64,000 bases of DNA from an uncultured Pelagibacteraceae bacterium (GTDB lineage Bacteria > Pseudomonadota > Alphaproteobacteria > Pelagibacterales > Pelagibacteraceae), in the NCBI GenBank assembly GCA_902623495.1, contig CACNTW010000004.1, positions 26,679 through 90,678 on the forward strand, given 5' to 3'. The notes under the pieces were generated by a model. That model was not told the origin of the DNA. It searched no databases and saw only the letters and a list, made by a program, of their open reading frames with translations. This document shows, piece by piece, positions 35,417-44,712 of this stretch (the stretch's first letter is position 1; each line of letters starts with the position of its first letter). A program made the position numbers and the translations under genes.

Positions 35417-38400
35417 TCAGCTGTTTTTCTAGCTCCAGATCTACTGCATCTATTCTCTTTGTATTTTTTGCTAGTGTTAAGTACATAGTTGGCGTCACAT
35501 ATAATGTAAAGAATGTTGAAATAATCATTCCACCAAAGATTGTTGATCCAACTGCTAATCTAGACGCCTCACCTGCGCCTGGACCTATGTTACCTACTAT
35601 AAGAGGTAACATTGCAATCATGGTACTTAATGAAGTCATTATGATTGGTCTTATTCTTAATTTGCAAGCTTCCATCAATGCTTCCTCAATTTTTGCACCT
35701 GTTGTTCGAATTTGATTAGTATAGTCGACGATTAAAATACTATTTTTAGTGGATATACCGATTAATATAATCAAGGCGATTTGTGAAAATATATTTATCG
35801 AACTATTTAGAAATAAAATGAATACAAGGCCTCCAAAAACTGCAAGAGGTACAGTCAATATTATAATAAAAGGATGGACAAACGAGTTAAAAGTAGCAGC
35901 CATTACTAAATATGCAGTTATTAATGCTAAAGCGAAAATAAGAAATATTTCGTTACTAGTCTCTTTTAGTTCTTCGGACTTACCTTTCCAAGTTATTTGA
36001 TTTTGAGGAGCAACTCTCAACATTACGTCTTCTAAATATTTTATAGCTTCAGACAATGTGTATTCTTCAGATAAAGCTGCCGATATAGTTACTGCTCGTT
36101 GTCTATTATATCTAGGTAATGATTCAGCAGTTCCTTTCTCTTCAAATTCTACCAAACTTGCAACAGATACTAATTTTCCAGTAGTTTCAGATCTTACAAA
36201 AATCTTTGATAAGCCATCTTTATCTCGTCTATCTGCTAAATATTGCTGAAGAATTATGGGATATTCTCTTCCTTCTTTATTATATGTTGTAACCCTCTTT
36301 CCACCGTATAATGTTTCGAGAGTTCTACCAATATTTTCTATTGACACTCCTAAATCATTTGCTCTATTTTTGTTAGTAATTAATTTTACCTCAGGTTTAT
36401 TTTTTGTGTAATCACTTTCAATTCTAAACATATTTCTATTTCTTCTTAGTTCTCTTAAAACTTGACTTTGAATTTGTTCTAACTCTTCATAACTTGTTCC
36501 ATAAATCACCATTTGAACTGGTTTATTATAGCTAGAAACTCTTATAGATTGAGGTGATATAGGAAACGCAAACGTTTCAGGCACACTAACAACTTGTCCA
36601 ATAGCTTCTCTTAAAACAACTTGTGTACTCTTTTCTCTATTTTTCCATTCATCTAAAAGTGCAATTATAATAAAGGTATTATATGAAGTTGCGGACTTAC
36701 CAAAACCAGGTACCCTCATAATTAATCTTTGGTAAGGGCTGTCTTCTGCTTGTAACAATTTTAATATTCTTCCCTCAATTATTTGGGCTTTTTCTTGTGT
36801 GTACTCGAATGAACTTCCTTCATCTGTAGAACCAATTATTAAATAAGCCCCTCTATCTTCTAATGGTATCAATTCTTTTTTTGTGAAATTAAATAAATAA
36901 ATAGATGCTGCAATTAATAAAATTATAAATATTGAAATTGTTTTCTGTTTATTAATCCAAAATTTTAAGGTGTCGGCATAAAATTCTGTAAAAGATTTAA
37001 ATCCATTATTGAATTTTTTTACAAAAAAATTAATTTTTTCTTTTTTATTTAAAAACTTACTTCCTAACATTGGTGAAAGTGTTAAAGCCACAAATGAAGA
37101 AACAACTATTGAGAAAGATAGTGCTATTGCAGTTTCTTTAAACAAGGTACCAGCTATTCCCTCAATAAAAATTAAAGGTAAAAAAACTGCAACTAAAATT
37201 AAAGTTGTAGCTATTATCGCAAATGTTATTTGTCTTGAGCCTTTATAAGCAGCTACAAGCGGCGTTTCTCCTTTTTCAATTCTTGTATAAATTGCATCTG
37301 TCATTATTACAGAATCATCAGTTATTATTCCAATTGCTAAAATAAAACTTAGGAGGACAAATATATTTATAGAAAGATCAAATATATATAAACCTAAAAA
37401 CGAACCAATTAAACTTACTGGCAAAGCTACAGCTGGTACAATTACAGCTTTTAGGTTTCCTAAAAATAAGTAAATTATTACCACGACCAAAATAAAAGCA
37501 ATAATTAAACTTTTATAAACTTCCTGTATTGCAGTTCCTACGTAAGTTGCTCTATTAAATGCTATTTCTAACTTTAAACCATCTGGTAAAGATTGATTTA
37601 AAATGTTTATTTTCTCTTTAATTTGATTTGAAAGTTCGACAGTTGATGCTCCACTTTTTGCGTATATTCCAATCCCAACTGTTTTTAAATTAGCTGCATT
37701 TTTTCTTTGAGCTTTAAATAAAGTTTTCTCAGAAACTGGACCAAGCTCAACATTTGCAATATCAGAAAGGGTTGTGACTTTATCTTTGTTTTTCTTAAGA
37801 GGAAGCTGCTTGATTGTTTCAATGTTAGAGTAAGACTTATCAATATTAAGAGTTAAATCTTTATTACTAGCTTCCAAAGTTCCAGCGGGGATGTTTATAT
37901 TTTCATTTCTTAATGCTCTCTCGACTTCCTGAATAGTAAGATTATTGGCTGCTAATTTGATGGGATCTACCCAAACTCTTACACTTAGCTCTCTTAATCC
38001 ACCGACTAAAATTCTACCAACATTTGGTACACTCGAAAAGGCATCTATAAGATATCTTTCAGCATAGTCACCCAAATCTAAATCATTCCAAGTTGGTGAC
38101 GATAGAGCAACCCACATTGTAGTTGTAAAACCTGCTGCTTGTTTCAAAATTTGAGGCGGGTTTGCTTGATCTGGCAAATTGTCCGCAACTCTTGATACTC
38201 TTTCTCTTATGTCATTTGCCGCATCATCTAAATCTATATCTGTATTAAAATAAATATTTATTCTACTTCTTCCATTAAGCGAACTAGAATCAATGTTCTT
38301 AATTCCTTCCGCTCCTCCTATAACATCTTCTATTTTTTGTGTTATCTCTTCATCAACAATTTGAGCTGAAGCAGATTTATAATCGGTTTGTACCTGTACC

Positions 38401-38534
38401 ACTGGAGGCTGAATACCATCTGGTAATTCCCTAACAGGTAATTCCCAAAATACAAAAATTCCAAAAATAATTAGTATCATTGACATTACCCATGCAACGA
38501 CAGGTCTTTTAATACTAACTTCAGTTATATACAT
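35406..38534 (-). CDS. RND-type efflux transporter (HAE1/AcrB family)
   Basis: This is the proton-driven inner-membrane pump of a tripartite efflux system. The 1042-residue protein has the family architecture of two six-helix bundles and two large periplasmic loops. Segments seen are SIKRPVVAWVMSMILIIFG at the start, AIGIITDDSVIMTDAIYTRIEKG (helix 4 proton-relay acidic residues), LPLIFIEGIAGTLFKETA, and STKNSILIVDYTNQIRTTG. The adaptor gene precedes it in the operon; no outer-membrane TolC gene is nearby. The substrate is unknown. Confidence 0.92.
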   Translation of the reverse strand: MYITEVSIKRPVVAWVMSMILIIFGIFVFWELPVRELPDGIQPPVVQVQTDYKSASAQIVDEEITQKIEDVIGGAEGIKNIDSSSLNGRSRINIYFNTDIDLDDAANDIRERVSRVADNLPDQANPPQILKQAAGFTTTMWVALSSPTWNDLDLGDYAERYLIDAFSSVPNVGRILVGGLRELSVRVWVDPIKLAANNLTIQEVERALRNENINIPAGTLEASNKDLTLNIDKSYSNIETIKQLPLKKNKDKVTTLSDIANVELGPVSEKTLFKAQRKNAANLKTVGIGIYAKSGASTVELSNQIKEKINILNQSLPDGLKLEIAFNRATYVGTAIQEVYKSLIIAFILVVVIIYLFLGNLKAVIVPAVALPVSLIGSFLGLYIFDLSINIFVLLSFILAIGIITDDSVIMTDAIYTRIEKGETPLVAAYKGSRQITFAIIATTLILVAVFLPLIFIEGIAGTLFKETAIALSFSIVVSSFVALTLSPMLGSKFLNKKEKINFFVKKFNNGFKSFTEFYADTLKFWINKQKTISIFIILLIAASIYLFNFTKKELIPLEDRGAYLIIGSTDEGSSFEYTQEKAQIIEGRILKLLQAEDSPYQRLIMRVPGFGKSATSYNTFIIIALLDEWKNREKSTQVVLREAIGQVVSVPETFAFPISPQSIRVSSYNKPVQMVIYGTSYEELEQIQSQVLRELRRNRNMFRIESDYTKNKPEVKLITNKNRANDLGVSIENIGRTLETLYGGKRVTTYNKEGREYPIILQQYLADRRDKDGLSKIFVRSETTGKLVSVASLVEFEEKGTAESLPRYNRQRAVTISAALSEEYTLSEAIKYLEDVMLRVAPQNQITWKGKSEELKETSNEIFLIFALALITAYLVMAATFNSFVHPFIIILTVPLAVFGGLVFILFLNSSINIFSQIALIILIGISTKNSILIVDYTNQIRTTGAKIEEALMEACKLRIRPIIMTSLSTMIAMLPLIVGNIGPGAGEASRLAVGSTIFGGMIISTFFTLYVTPTMYLTLAKNTKRIDAVDLELEKQLIKK

Positions 38535-38541
38535 GTATTAA

Positions 38542-39558
38542 TTATTTTTTATTTTCTTGTTTTTCAGAGTCAGACTTTTTAAATATATTTAATTTTTGTA
38601 ACCACGCAAACATACCATTCTTGTTTTCTTTAGTATCTTTTTTCTTTTTTCCACCCCAACTAGATTTGTTTTGATTAGCTACTTTAGCACCTTTTTTTAT
38701 AGGTCTTATTATTAAATTTGGTCTGACCTTTTTTGTACCCTCTGCAACAACTTTGTCTCCAACTTTTAGACCATTTAAAACTTCAACAAAACCCAGGTAT
38801 CTATCGCCGGTATCAATATTTGTTTTTAATACTTTATTTTTTTCGTCAACTTTATAGATAAATATATTATCACCTTCCACTATTGTGCTGGTATCTGGGA
38901 TACTTAAGCTTTCTCTTGTATCATATTTTATTGAAATTTCTAAAAATGAGCCAGGCAAAATTTCACCAGATGTATTGTCCATTTTTATCCTTGTTGGTAA
39001 TGATCTAGTATCCTCACTAATTCGACTAGCTAACGAGTCAACTTGACCTTTATATGTTTTATCTTTGTATCCAGAAAATTTTATATCAACAGGTAAACCA
39101 ACCTTAATAAATGGTACAAACATTTCAGGTATATCTACATCACAATAGATAATACTGGTATTTTCGAGATTAACTAAGATTGAAGATTTTGAAACTTCGA
39201 TGTCTTCTGAAAATTCTCTTTTTCCAATTGTTCCATCAAACTGAGCAGTAATTTTTCTATTTTTAAGTTCTGCAATTACATCACCTTTTTTTACTTTTTG
39301 ATTAAAGTTGATAGGTTTAAGTATTTCATACTTTTCAATTTTATAGGATTGTGTTTTAAATGGTCTTGCTGTTCCGTATGTGCTTATTAAATTTTCAAAA
39401 ACTCTATTTTCAGCTGCAGTAACAATTATTCCTGGAGGTGGTCTTTTACTAAATTTCTTCTTAAAATGATTTCCAATCATTGTTCTACCAACAATCACTG
39501 TAGCTATAATTAAAAAGAAAATTATTATTATGCTTGTAATTTTTGTTGATCTTTTCAT
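38542..39558 (-). CDS. RND efflux periplasmic adaptor (membrane fusion protein)
   Basis: The adaptor links the inner-membrane RND pump to an outer-membrane channel. The 338-residue protein has one N-terminal membrane helix (ITSIIIIFFLIIATVIVG), a lipoyl-like segment (VKKGDVIAELKNRKITAQFDGTIGKREF), a beta-barrel region (VDIPEMFVPFIKVGLPVDIKFSG) and a Lys-rich C-terminus. The coiled-coil hairpin is very short, as in a subset of MexH-like adaptors. It lies 7 bases upstream of the pump gene. Confidence 0.9.
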   Translation of the reverse strand: MKRSTKITSIIIIFFLIIATVIVGRTMIGNHFKKKFSKRPPPGIIVTAAENRVFENLISTYGTARPFKTQSYKIEKYEILKPINFNQKVKKGDVIAELKNRKITAQFDGTIGKREFSEDIEVSKSSILVNLENTSIIYCDVDIPEMFVPFIKVGLPVDIKFSGYKDKTYKGQVDSLASRISEDTRSLPTRIKMDNTSGEILPGSFLEISIKYDTRESLSIPDTSTIVEGDNIFIYKVDEKNKVLKTNIDTGDRYLGFVEVLNGLKVGDKVVAEGTKKVRPNLIIRPIKKGAKVANQNKSSWGGKKKKDTKENKNGMFAWLQKLNIFKKSDSEKQENKK

Positions 39559-39561
39559 ATT

Positions 39562-40374
39562 TTATATTTTACCATATTCAGCCCATGAACCATCATAAAT
39601 GACTGGAAGATACTTATTATTTACTTGAGAATATGCAAGTGCCAAAACACATGCTGTGATCCCAGAACCGCACGAAAACACTACATTTACTGGGTCATTT
39701 AAAGATAAATCTTTAAAATAAGAAGAAATTTCAGATTTACTTTTAAAAGTAAAATCGTCATTGATAAGGGTTTTAAACGGTAAGCAAATTGAATTAGGTA
39801 TTGAACCACTTCTTACATTTTTTCTTGGGTCTGGAGTTGTGCCATTAAAACGATCTTTGCTTCTCGCATCAACTAAATCAAATTTTTTTTTAATTATATT
39901 TTGGTCAATCTGATCTTTGCCCTTAACCATTCCATTATTTTCTTTTGCTTTATAGCTAGTTGTTTGAATAATTATATTATTAGCAGAAGTTATTCTTTTT
40001 TCTTTTCTCCATTTATTAAAACCTCCATCTAAAACATGTACTTTCTTTTTATCATGGCCAAAGTAAATTAAATTAAACCATACTCTACAAGCACTTAAAA
40101 CATCAGAATTATCATAAATCACAATTTCGTCTTCGTTAGATATGCCCATAGATGATAGTATATTTTCCCACGAACTCATGTCCGTTAACATATGTGGTAA
40201 GTCGGTTGATTTATTACAATTTTTATCGATATCAAAAAAAATTGCATTTGGTATATGCTCTTTGTTAAATTCTTCTTTACCACTTCTATTTGTTGCAGGC
40301 ATATGCCAAGAGCCATCAATTATTTTTACATTTGAGAGATTTTTTTCTAGCCACTCAGTTGATATAAGTGACAT
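39562..40374 (-). CDS. sseA: 3-mercaptopyruvate/thiosulfate sulfurtransferase (tandem rhodanese)
   Basis: The enzyme transfers sulfur from 3-mercaptopyruvate or thiosulfate to cyanide or thiols. The 270-residue protein has two rhodanese domains: an inactive N-terminal one (STEWLEKNLSNVKIIDGSWH) and a C-terminal one with active-site loop FSCGSGITACVLA. CGSG[IV]TA is the mercaptopyruvate sulfurtransferase form, as opposed to CRKGVTA of rhodanese proper. It starts on the last base of msrA. A role in sulfur handling fits an organism dependent on reduced sulfur. Confidence 0.9.
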   Translation of the reverse strand: MSLISTEWLEKNLSNVKIIDGSWHMPATNRSGKEEFNKEHIPNAIFFDIDKNCNKSTDLPHMLTDMSSWENILSSMGISNEDEIVIYDNSDVLSACRVWFNLIYFGHDKKKVHVLDGGFNKWRKEKRITSANNIIIQTTSYKAKENNGMVKGKDQIDQNIIKKKFDLVDARSKDRFNGTTPDPRKNVRSGSIPNSICLPFKTLINDDFTFKSKSEISSYFKDLSLNDPVNVVFSCGSGITACVLALAYSQVNNKYLPVIYDGSWAEYGKI

Positions 40375-40820
40375 TAGAAACTCTTTTCCAAATATTTCTG
40401 ATGATAATCTTCGGCTTTGTTATAATTTTTTGATTTTGATATTTTGGTAACGATTTTACCCTTAAATTTTTCATTAATTTCTTTCAATACTTTGTTAGCG
40501 ATTTTATTTTGATTTTCATCATGAACAAATATTTCACTTCTATACTGAGTACCTACATCTGGACCTTGCCGGTTTAAAGTAGTTGGATCATGAAATTCAA
40601 AAAAGTTTCTTATTATTTCCTCATAAGAAATTTTAGTATTGTCAAATTCAACTTTAACTACTTCTGCATGATTGGTGTCACCATAACATACTTCTTTATA
40701 AGATGTCTTCTCAGTATTACCTCCACAATATCCAACCTCTGTATTTATTACTCCATCTAACTTGCTAAATTTTATTTCAGGTCCCCAAAAACATCCAAGT
40801 GCTAAAGTTGCTATTTCCAT
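40374..40820 (-). CDS. msrA: Peptide methionine-S-sulfoxide reductase MsrA
   Basis: MsrA repairs methionine-S-sulfoxide in proteins. The 148-residue protein has the catalytic motif ALGCFWGPE (Cys10), then GVINTEVGYCGGNTEKTSYKEVCYGDTNHAEVV and the C-terminal AEDYHQKYLEKSF. Most MsrA proteins carry one or two resolving Cys after the YHQ motif; this one stops at KSF without them. Cys residues at about 33 and 44 could serve instead. The stop shares a base with the sseA start. Confidence 0.92.
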   Translation of the reverse strand: MEIATLALGCFWGPEIKFSKLDGVINTEVGYCGGNTEKTSYKEVCYGDTNHAEVVKVEFDNTKISYEEIIRNFFEFHDPTTLNRQGPDVGTQYRSEIFVHDENQNKIANKVLKEINEKFKGKIVTKISKSKNYNKAEDYHQKYLEKSF

Positions 40821-40854
40821 TGCTAAAAATTTTAATTAATCTAAAGTTATTATC

Positions 40855-41736
40855 ATGCTTTCCAAAAATCAATTAGGCTTTTTTTACATGTTTTTATCAA
40901 TATGTGCCTTTTCATTTATGGATGTAATAGTCAAGTGGTCATCAGATTATCCAATTGGACAGGTAATGTTCTTTAGAGGTCTATTTGGTATTTTGCCAAT
41001 AATTTTTTTAGTTCCTAAGACAAGATTTAGAGATTTTTACAAAACAAATAGACCAGGATTACATTTAATTAGATGTTGTTCAGGACTGATAGCTTTAGCT
41101 GCAATATTTTTGGCACTAAGAAACCTACCACTTGCAACAGTGACAAGTATTTCATTTGCTGCACCTATATTTACAACTTTGCTATCAATATTTTTACTAA
41201 GTGAGAAAGTAGGAGTATATAGATGGGCCGCAGTATTTGTTGGTTTTATTGGTGTTTTAGTAATTACCCAACCAGGATTTTCTAGCTTAAATATTTATTA
41301 TTTATTTCCAATAATCTTTTGTATTGGAATGTCTTACGTTGCAATTACAATTAGAAAACTTTCATCCACAGAACCAGTCTGGTTGATCTCATTCTTTTTT
41401 TCTTTTGCAATTACAATTGTTGGAGTTTTATCAATACCATTTGGGTGGATCATGCCAACTTTCAATGATTTCTTACTATTATGTACAATTGGCTTGTTGG
41501 GAGGAACAGCTAATTTATTATTAAGTCAATCATATAAATTATCCGAGGTTTCTCTGGTTACACCTCTAAAATATTTAGGATTAATATTTGCAATATCTTT
41601 TGGATATTTTATTTGGGATGAAATTCCCACAATTAAAACATTGATGGGCGCTTCACTGGTAATAATATCATCAATCATTATATTTCGAAGAGAAATATAT
41701 TTAAATAAACAAGTAACGGTAAGTAGAAATGAGTAA
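40855..41736 (+). CDS. DMT-superfamily transporter (EamA, two repeats)
   Basis: This is a ten-helix drug/metabolite transporter of unknown substrate. The 293-residue protein begins QLGFFYMFLSICAFSFMDVIVKWSS and shows the repeat motif LPLATVTSISFAAPIFTTLLSIFLLSEKVGVYRWAAVFVGFIGVLVITQPG, with the second repeat ending in KLSEVSLVTPLKYLGLIFAISFGYFIWDEIPT. SAR11 genomes contain many such permeases. It overlaps the following glycosylase gene by eight bases. Confidence 0.9.
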   Translation: MLSKNQLGFFYMFLSICAFSFMDVIVKWSSDYPIGQVMFFRGLFGILPIIFLVPKTRFRDFYKTNRPGLHLIRCCSGLIALAAIFLALRNLPLATVTSISFAAPIFTTLLSIFLLSEKVGVYRWAAVFVGFIGVLVITQPGFSSLNIYYLFPIIFCIGMSYVAITIRKLSSTEPVWLISFFFSFAITIVGVLSIPFGWIMPTFNDFLLLCTIGLLGGTANLLLSQSYKLSEVSLVTPLKYLGLIFAISFGYFIWDEIPTIKTLMGASLVIISSIIIFRREIYLNKQVTVSRNE

Positions 41737-42355
41737 GGCACCGACATATTGGAAAAAAGCTAGAACATATCTTTCAAAAAAAGATAGTATTATGAGATCA
41801 TTGATTAAAAAATATAAAGATAATAATTTAACTACTAGAAAAGATGTCTTTTATTCTTTATGCAAAAGTATAATAGGACAACAAATAAGTGTTGCTGCCG
41901 CAGACTCTGTCTTCAAAAAATTTGAATTGGCATGTAAAAAAAAAATTAATCCAAAAATTGTTTCAAAGCTTAAAACATCACAACTTAAAAAATGTGGTCT
42001 TAGTCGACAAAAAATAAGGGGTATCTTGGAAATGTCTCAAAAATTTAAAGATAAAAGTTTTAATCCAAGATTAATTTCGAAAATGAGCGATGAAGAAGCA
42101 ATTATATACCTATCAACTTTAAGACAAATTGGAAGATGGTCAGCAGAGATGATTTTGTTATTTACTTATAATAGGTCTAATATCTGGCCAGTTCAGGATA
42201 TTGGATTATTAAGAGCAATATCAAACAACTATAAAAAAAAATATTTTCCACCTGAAATTTTTGTAAAAAAGCTTCAAAAAAGATTTTCTCCATACTGCTC
42301 TGTTGCCACTTGGTATTTGTGGCGTTCAATTGATGACGATACTATTCAGTATTAG
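41729..42355 (+). CDS. DNA-3-methyladenine glycosylase II-type (HhH-GPD, AlkA-like)
   Basis: The enzyme excises alkylated purines from DNA. The 208-residue protein has ARTYLSKKDSIMRSLIKKYKD, SLCKSIIGQQISVAAADSVFKKF, a helix-hairpin-helix (YLSTLRQIGRWSAEMILLFTY) and the catalytic Asp in IWPVQDIGLLRAI. It lacks the AlkA N-terminal domain and the iron-sulfur cluster Cys of Nth/MutY. Its end overlaps the convergent DUF1330 gene by 14 bases. Confidence 0.88.
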   Translation: MSKAPTYWKKARTYLSKKDSIMRSLIKKYKDNNLTTRKDVFYSLCKSIIGQQISVAAADSVFKKFELACKKKINPKIVSKLKTSQLKKCGLSRQKIRGILEMSQKFKDKSFNPRLISKMSDEEAIIYLSTLRQIGRWSAEMILLFTYNRSNIWPVQDIGLLRAISNNYKKKYFPPEIFVKKLQKRFSPYCSVATWYLWRSIDDDTIQY

Positions 42356-42638
42356 CACCCTCCACAATAAACATATGTCTTTTTGTAGTTTGTTCTGCAT
42401 AAGACCAAGCTTTTAAATAATCTTCAGAGTCATGACAAGATATGGCCATGTCATAACTGGGAAATTCCCATATGACGGTCCTTAATATTTTGTCACCACT
42501 ATAATATTTTAGTTTGCCTCCTCTAACTACAGGAGTACCACCAAATTTTTTTATAACTGGTATTGCATTTTCACCATATTTTTTTAGGTTATCTTGGTTT
42601 GAAATCTCTGTGTACAAACTCACCCAATATGCCTTCAT
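42342..42638 (-). CDS. DUF1330 family protein, copy 2
   Basis: Small dimeric alpha-beta barrel (ferredoxin-like) protein of unknown function. The 98-residue sequence starts MKAYWVSLYTEISNQDNLKKYGENAIPVIKKFGG and contains WEFPSYDMAISCHDSEDYLKAW, aligning along its length with the next gene upstream. AAGGGG gives a Shine-Dalgarno about 5 bases before the ATG. The product is likely cytoplasmic. Confidence 0.85.
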   Translation of the reverse strand: MKAYWVSLYTEISNQDNLKKYGENAIPVIKKFGGTPVVRGGKLKYYSGDKILRTVIWEFPSYDMAISCHDSEDYLKAWSYAEQTTKRHMFIVEGANTE

Positions 42639-42656
42639 ATTTGCCCCTTTTCTAAG

Positions 42657-42947
42657 TTATTCCATTCCTTCAAATATCATATGTTCTCTAATTACATTAT
42701 CTTTAAGATATGTTCTTGCCTCAACATATTCTTCAGAATCGTAGCATTTTTTAGCAGTTTCCACGTCTGGGAATTCTGCAAGTGCTATTCTAACCATTTC
42801 TCTACCCTCAAGTGCAATGTTATTAGCACTTCGAGCTAAAATTTTTCCAGAATGTTTTAATACAGCTTCCTTTGCTTTATCTGCATATTTTTTCATTCTT
42901 TCAGGGTCTTTAATTTCACTGTAAGTTGCAATCCAGTAACCTTTCAT
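42657..42947 (-). CDS. DUF1330 family protein, copy 1
   Basis: Paralogue of the downstream gene: MKGYWIATYSEIKDPERMKKYADKAKEAVLKHSGKILAR, then LAEFPDVETAKKCYDSEEYVEARTYL. The 96-residue protein keeps the full family pattern (the E-FP-x3-A-x2-CxDSxEY core). AAGGAG precedes the ATG. The two genes are 18 bases apart and form a tandem pair, probably an old duplication given how far they have diverged. Confidence 0.85.
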   Translation of the reverse strand: MKGYWIATYSEIKDPERMKKYADKAKEAVLKHSGKILARSANNIALEGREMVRIALAEFPDVETAKKCYDSEEYVEARTYLKDNVIREHMIFEGME

Positions 42948-42974
42948 AATTCTCCTTTTTAATTTTTTTTTTTT

Positions 42975-43511
42975 ATGTTACCAAATTTTATGGCAGAAAA
43001 ATTAATAATCAATTATGAAGATTATAAATTAGCAGTTGAAAAGTTAGCTCTTACAATTGAAAAAAATTACAAACCATCTGTTTTAGTCGGAATAATGAGG
43101 GGTGCAGCACCTATAATTGATATGCTATCAAGAATATTTAAATTGCCCACTGCTTATGTTGTTATTCAAAGTTATTCTGGGGAAACTGTAGAAAATAAAC
43201 AGGGCGAACTTATTTTTGCAAGAGACATAAGCTCAATTGCTAAAAATGAAGACTTTAAAAATGTTTTGTTAGTTGATGATTTATCTGATACTGGACTTAC
43301 ATTAAATGAAAGTATTAAATGGTTAAAAAATTACGCTCCAGTGAAAAACTATATTAAAGAAATAAAAACAGCTTGTCTTTGGAAAAAAAAATCTTCTTCT
43401 TTTACTCCAGATTTTTGTCCAATTTTACTAGACGGAGATCCTTGGATAGTTCAACCTTCAGAATATTATGATGAAATAGATATTAACGGCTTAAAGAAAA
43501 AACACTCATAA
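42975..43511 (+). CDS. Purine-type phosphoribosyltransferase
   Basis: This is a type I phosphoribosyltransferase, probably salvaging hypoxanthine/xanthine/guanine. The PRPP loop is VLLVDDLSDTGLTLNESIKWL, with VGIMRGAAPIIDMLSR and YVVIQSYSGE upstream. The 178-residue length is close to Gpt/Hpt. Start is uncertain: ATG at 42975 (MLPNF) or 42990 (MAEKLIINYEDYKLAVEKL); neither has a Shine-Dalgarno, and the second fits the family better. It shares a bidirectional terminator with the nucleoside-type ABC transporter, which suggests purine salvage. Confidence 0.8.
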   Translation: MLPNFMAEKLIINYEDYKLAVEKLALTIEKNYKPSVLVGIMRGAAPIIDMLSRIFKLPTAYVVIQSYSGETVENKQGELIFARDISSIAKNEDFKNVLLVDDLSDTGLTLNESIKWLKNYAPVKNYIKEIKTACLWKKKSSSFTPDFCPILLDGDPWIVQPSEYYDEIDINGLKKKHS

Positions 43512-43512
43512 A

Positions 43513-43548
43513 AAAAAGGCCAACTTATATAGTTGGCCTTTTTAATTT
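43513..43548. terminator. Bidirectional intrinsic terminator
   Basis: AAAAAGGCCAACT (43513-43525), loop TATAT, and AGTTGGCCTTTTT (43531-43543) make a perfect 13-bp inverted repeat with A/T runs on both flanks. It sits between two convergent genes, so it can end transcripts from either side. It is the best terminator in the window. Confidence 0.9.
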
Positions 43549-43559
43549 TTTTTTAAAAA

Positions 43560-44624
43560 TTATTTTGGAATATCTCCTTCAACACCTTTTACATAAACAC
43601 TCATTCCAGCTAACATTCCATCATCAGCAACTTTTCCTTCGGCAACTAATATATTACCTTTTTGGTCGTATATAGGACCTGTGAACGAATGAACTTTTCC
43701 TGATGCTAGATCTTTTTGAAGCTGCTCTACTTCTTTAACTAAGTCAGCACCCATTGCAGAATTATATGGTCCCATAGCAACCATACCTTCCTTTAATCCA
43801 TGCCATGTATCTTGTTGATTCCATGTACCGTCTCTTGCAGCAATTGCTCTTTCAACATAATATGGTGCCCAATCATCAATAATTGAAGTCAAGATTGATT
43901 TAGGAGCAAATCTCTGCATGTCACTTGCTTGACCAAATGACCAAACACCTGCTTTCTCTGCTGTTTGAACTGGTGCAGTACTATCTGTATGTTGCATAAT
44001 TACATCTGCACCTTGATCGATTAAAGCTTGCGCTGCTTCAGCTTCTTTACCTGGATCGTACCAAGTAAACACCCATACAATCTTAGTTTTAATATTTGGA
44101 TTGACCTTTTGCGCAGCAAGAGTCATTGCGTTAATTCCTCTTATTACTTCAGGAATTGGAAAAGATGCAATATAGCCAATCGTGTTAGTTTTAGTCATTT
44201 TTCCAGCAATATGACCTAAAAGAGTTCTTCCTTCGTAAAATCTTGCAGAATAAGTAGAAACATTTGAGTGTTCTCTCTTATAACCCGTTGCGTGTTCAAA
44301 TTTTACATTTGGAAAATCTTTTGCAACTTTGTTAGTTGGATCCATATATCCAAAACTAGTTGTAAAAATTAAGTCGTGGCCAGATTGAGCCAGTTGTCTT
44401 ATCACTCTTTCTGCATCAGCACCTTCTGGAACACTTTCAACAAATGTTGTTTTTATTCCAGCTGCCTCTACAGCGTTTCTACCTTCGTGATGTTGAAATG
44501 TCCATCCATGGTCACCAGTTGGGCCAACATAGACAAAACCAACTTTAAAATCCGCATTTGAGTTTACACTAAACCCAAGTAGAAAAATTGCAGAAATTAA
44601 ATATCTAAAAAAGTTTTTATACAT
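43560..44624 (-). CDS. BMP-family ABC transporter substrate-binding protein (nucleoside type)
   Basis: This is a periplasmic binding protein of the PnrA/BmpA family, usually for purine nucleosides. I use the Met at 44624 (MYKNFFRYLISAIFLLGFSVNSNA), which follows an AGAGGGG Shine-Dalgarno and begins a clean signal peptide; the track adds 16 residues. Family segments: VGFVYVGPTGDHGWTFQHHEGRNAVE, HDLIFTTSFGYMDPTNKVAKDFPNVKFEHATG, DVIMQHTDSTAPVQTAEKAG. It is last in the transporter operon after an 88-base gap. Confidence 0.92.
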   Translation of the reverse strand: MYKNFFRYLISAIFLLGFSVNSNADFKVGFVYVGPTGDHGWTFQHHEGRNAVEAAGIKTTFVESVPEGADAERVIRQLAQSGHDLIFTTSFGYMDPTNKVAKDFPNVKFEHATGYKREHSNVSTYSARFYEGRTLLGHIAGKMTKTNTIGYIASFPIPEVIRGINAMTLAAQKVNPNIKTKIVWVFTWYDPGKEAEAAQALIDQGADVIMQHTDSTAPVQTAEKAGVWSFGQASDMQRFAPKSILTSIIDDWAPYYVERAIAARDGTWNQQDTWHGLKEGMVAMGPYNSAMGADLVKEVEQLQKDLASGKVHSFTGPIYDQKGNILVAEGKVADDGMLAGMSVYVKGVEGDIPK

Positions 44625-44712
44625 TTTGAATTTCCCCTCTAAATTTTTTTTGTGAAACTTTAAGTTAATCAAAATTCAAAAAAAAAAAATAATTATTTTC
44701 GAATAGCTAACA

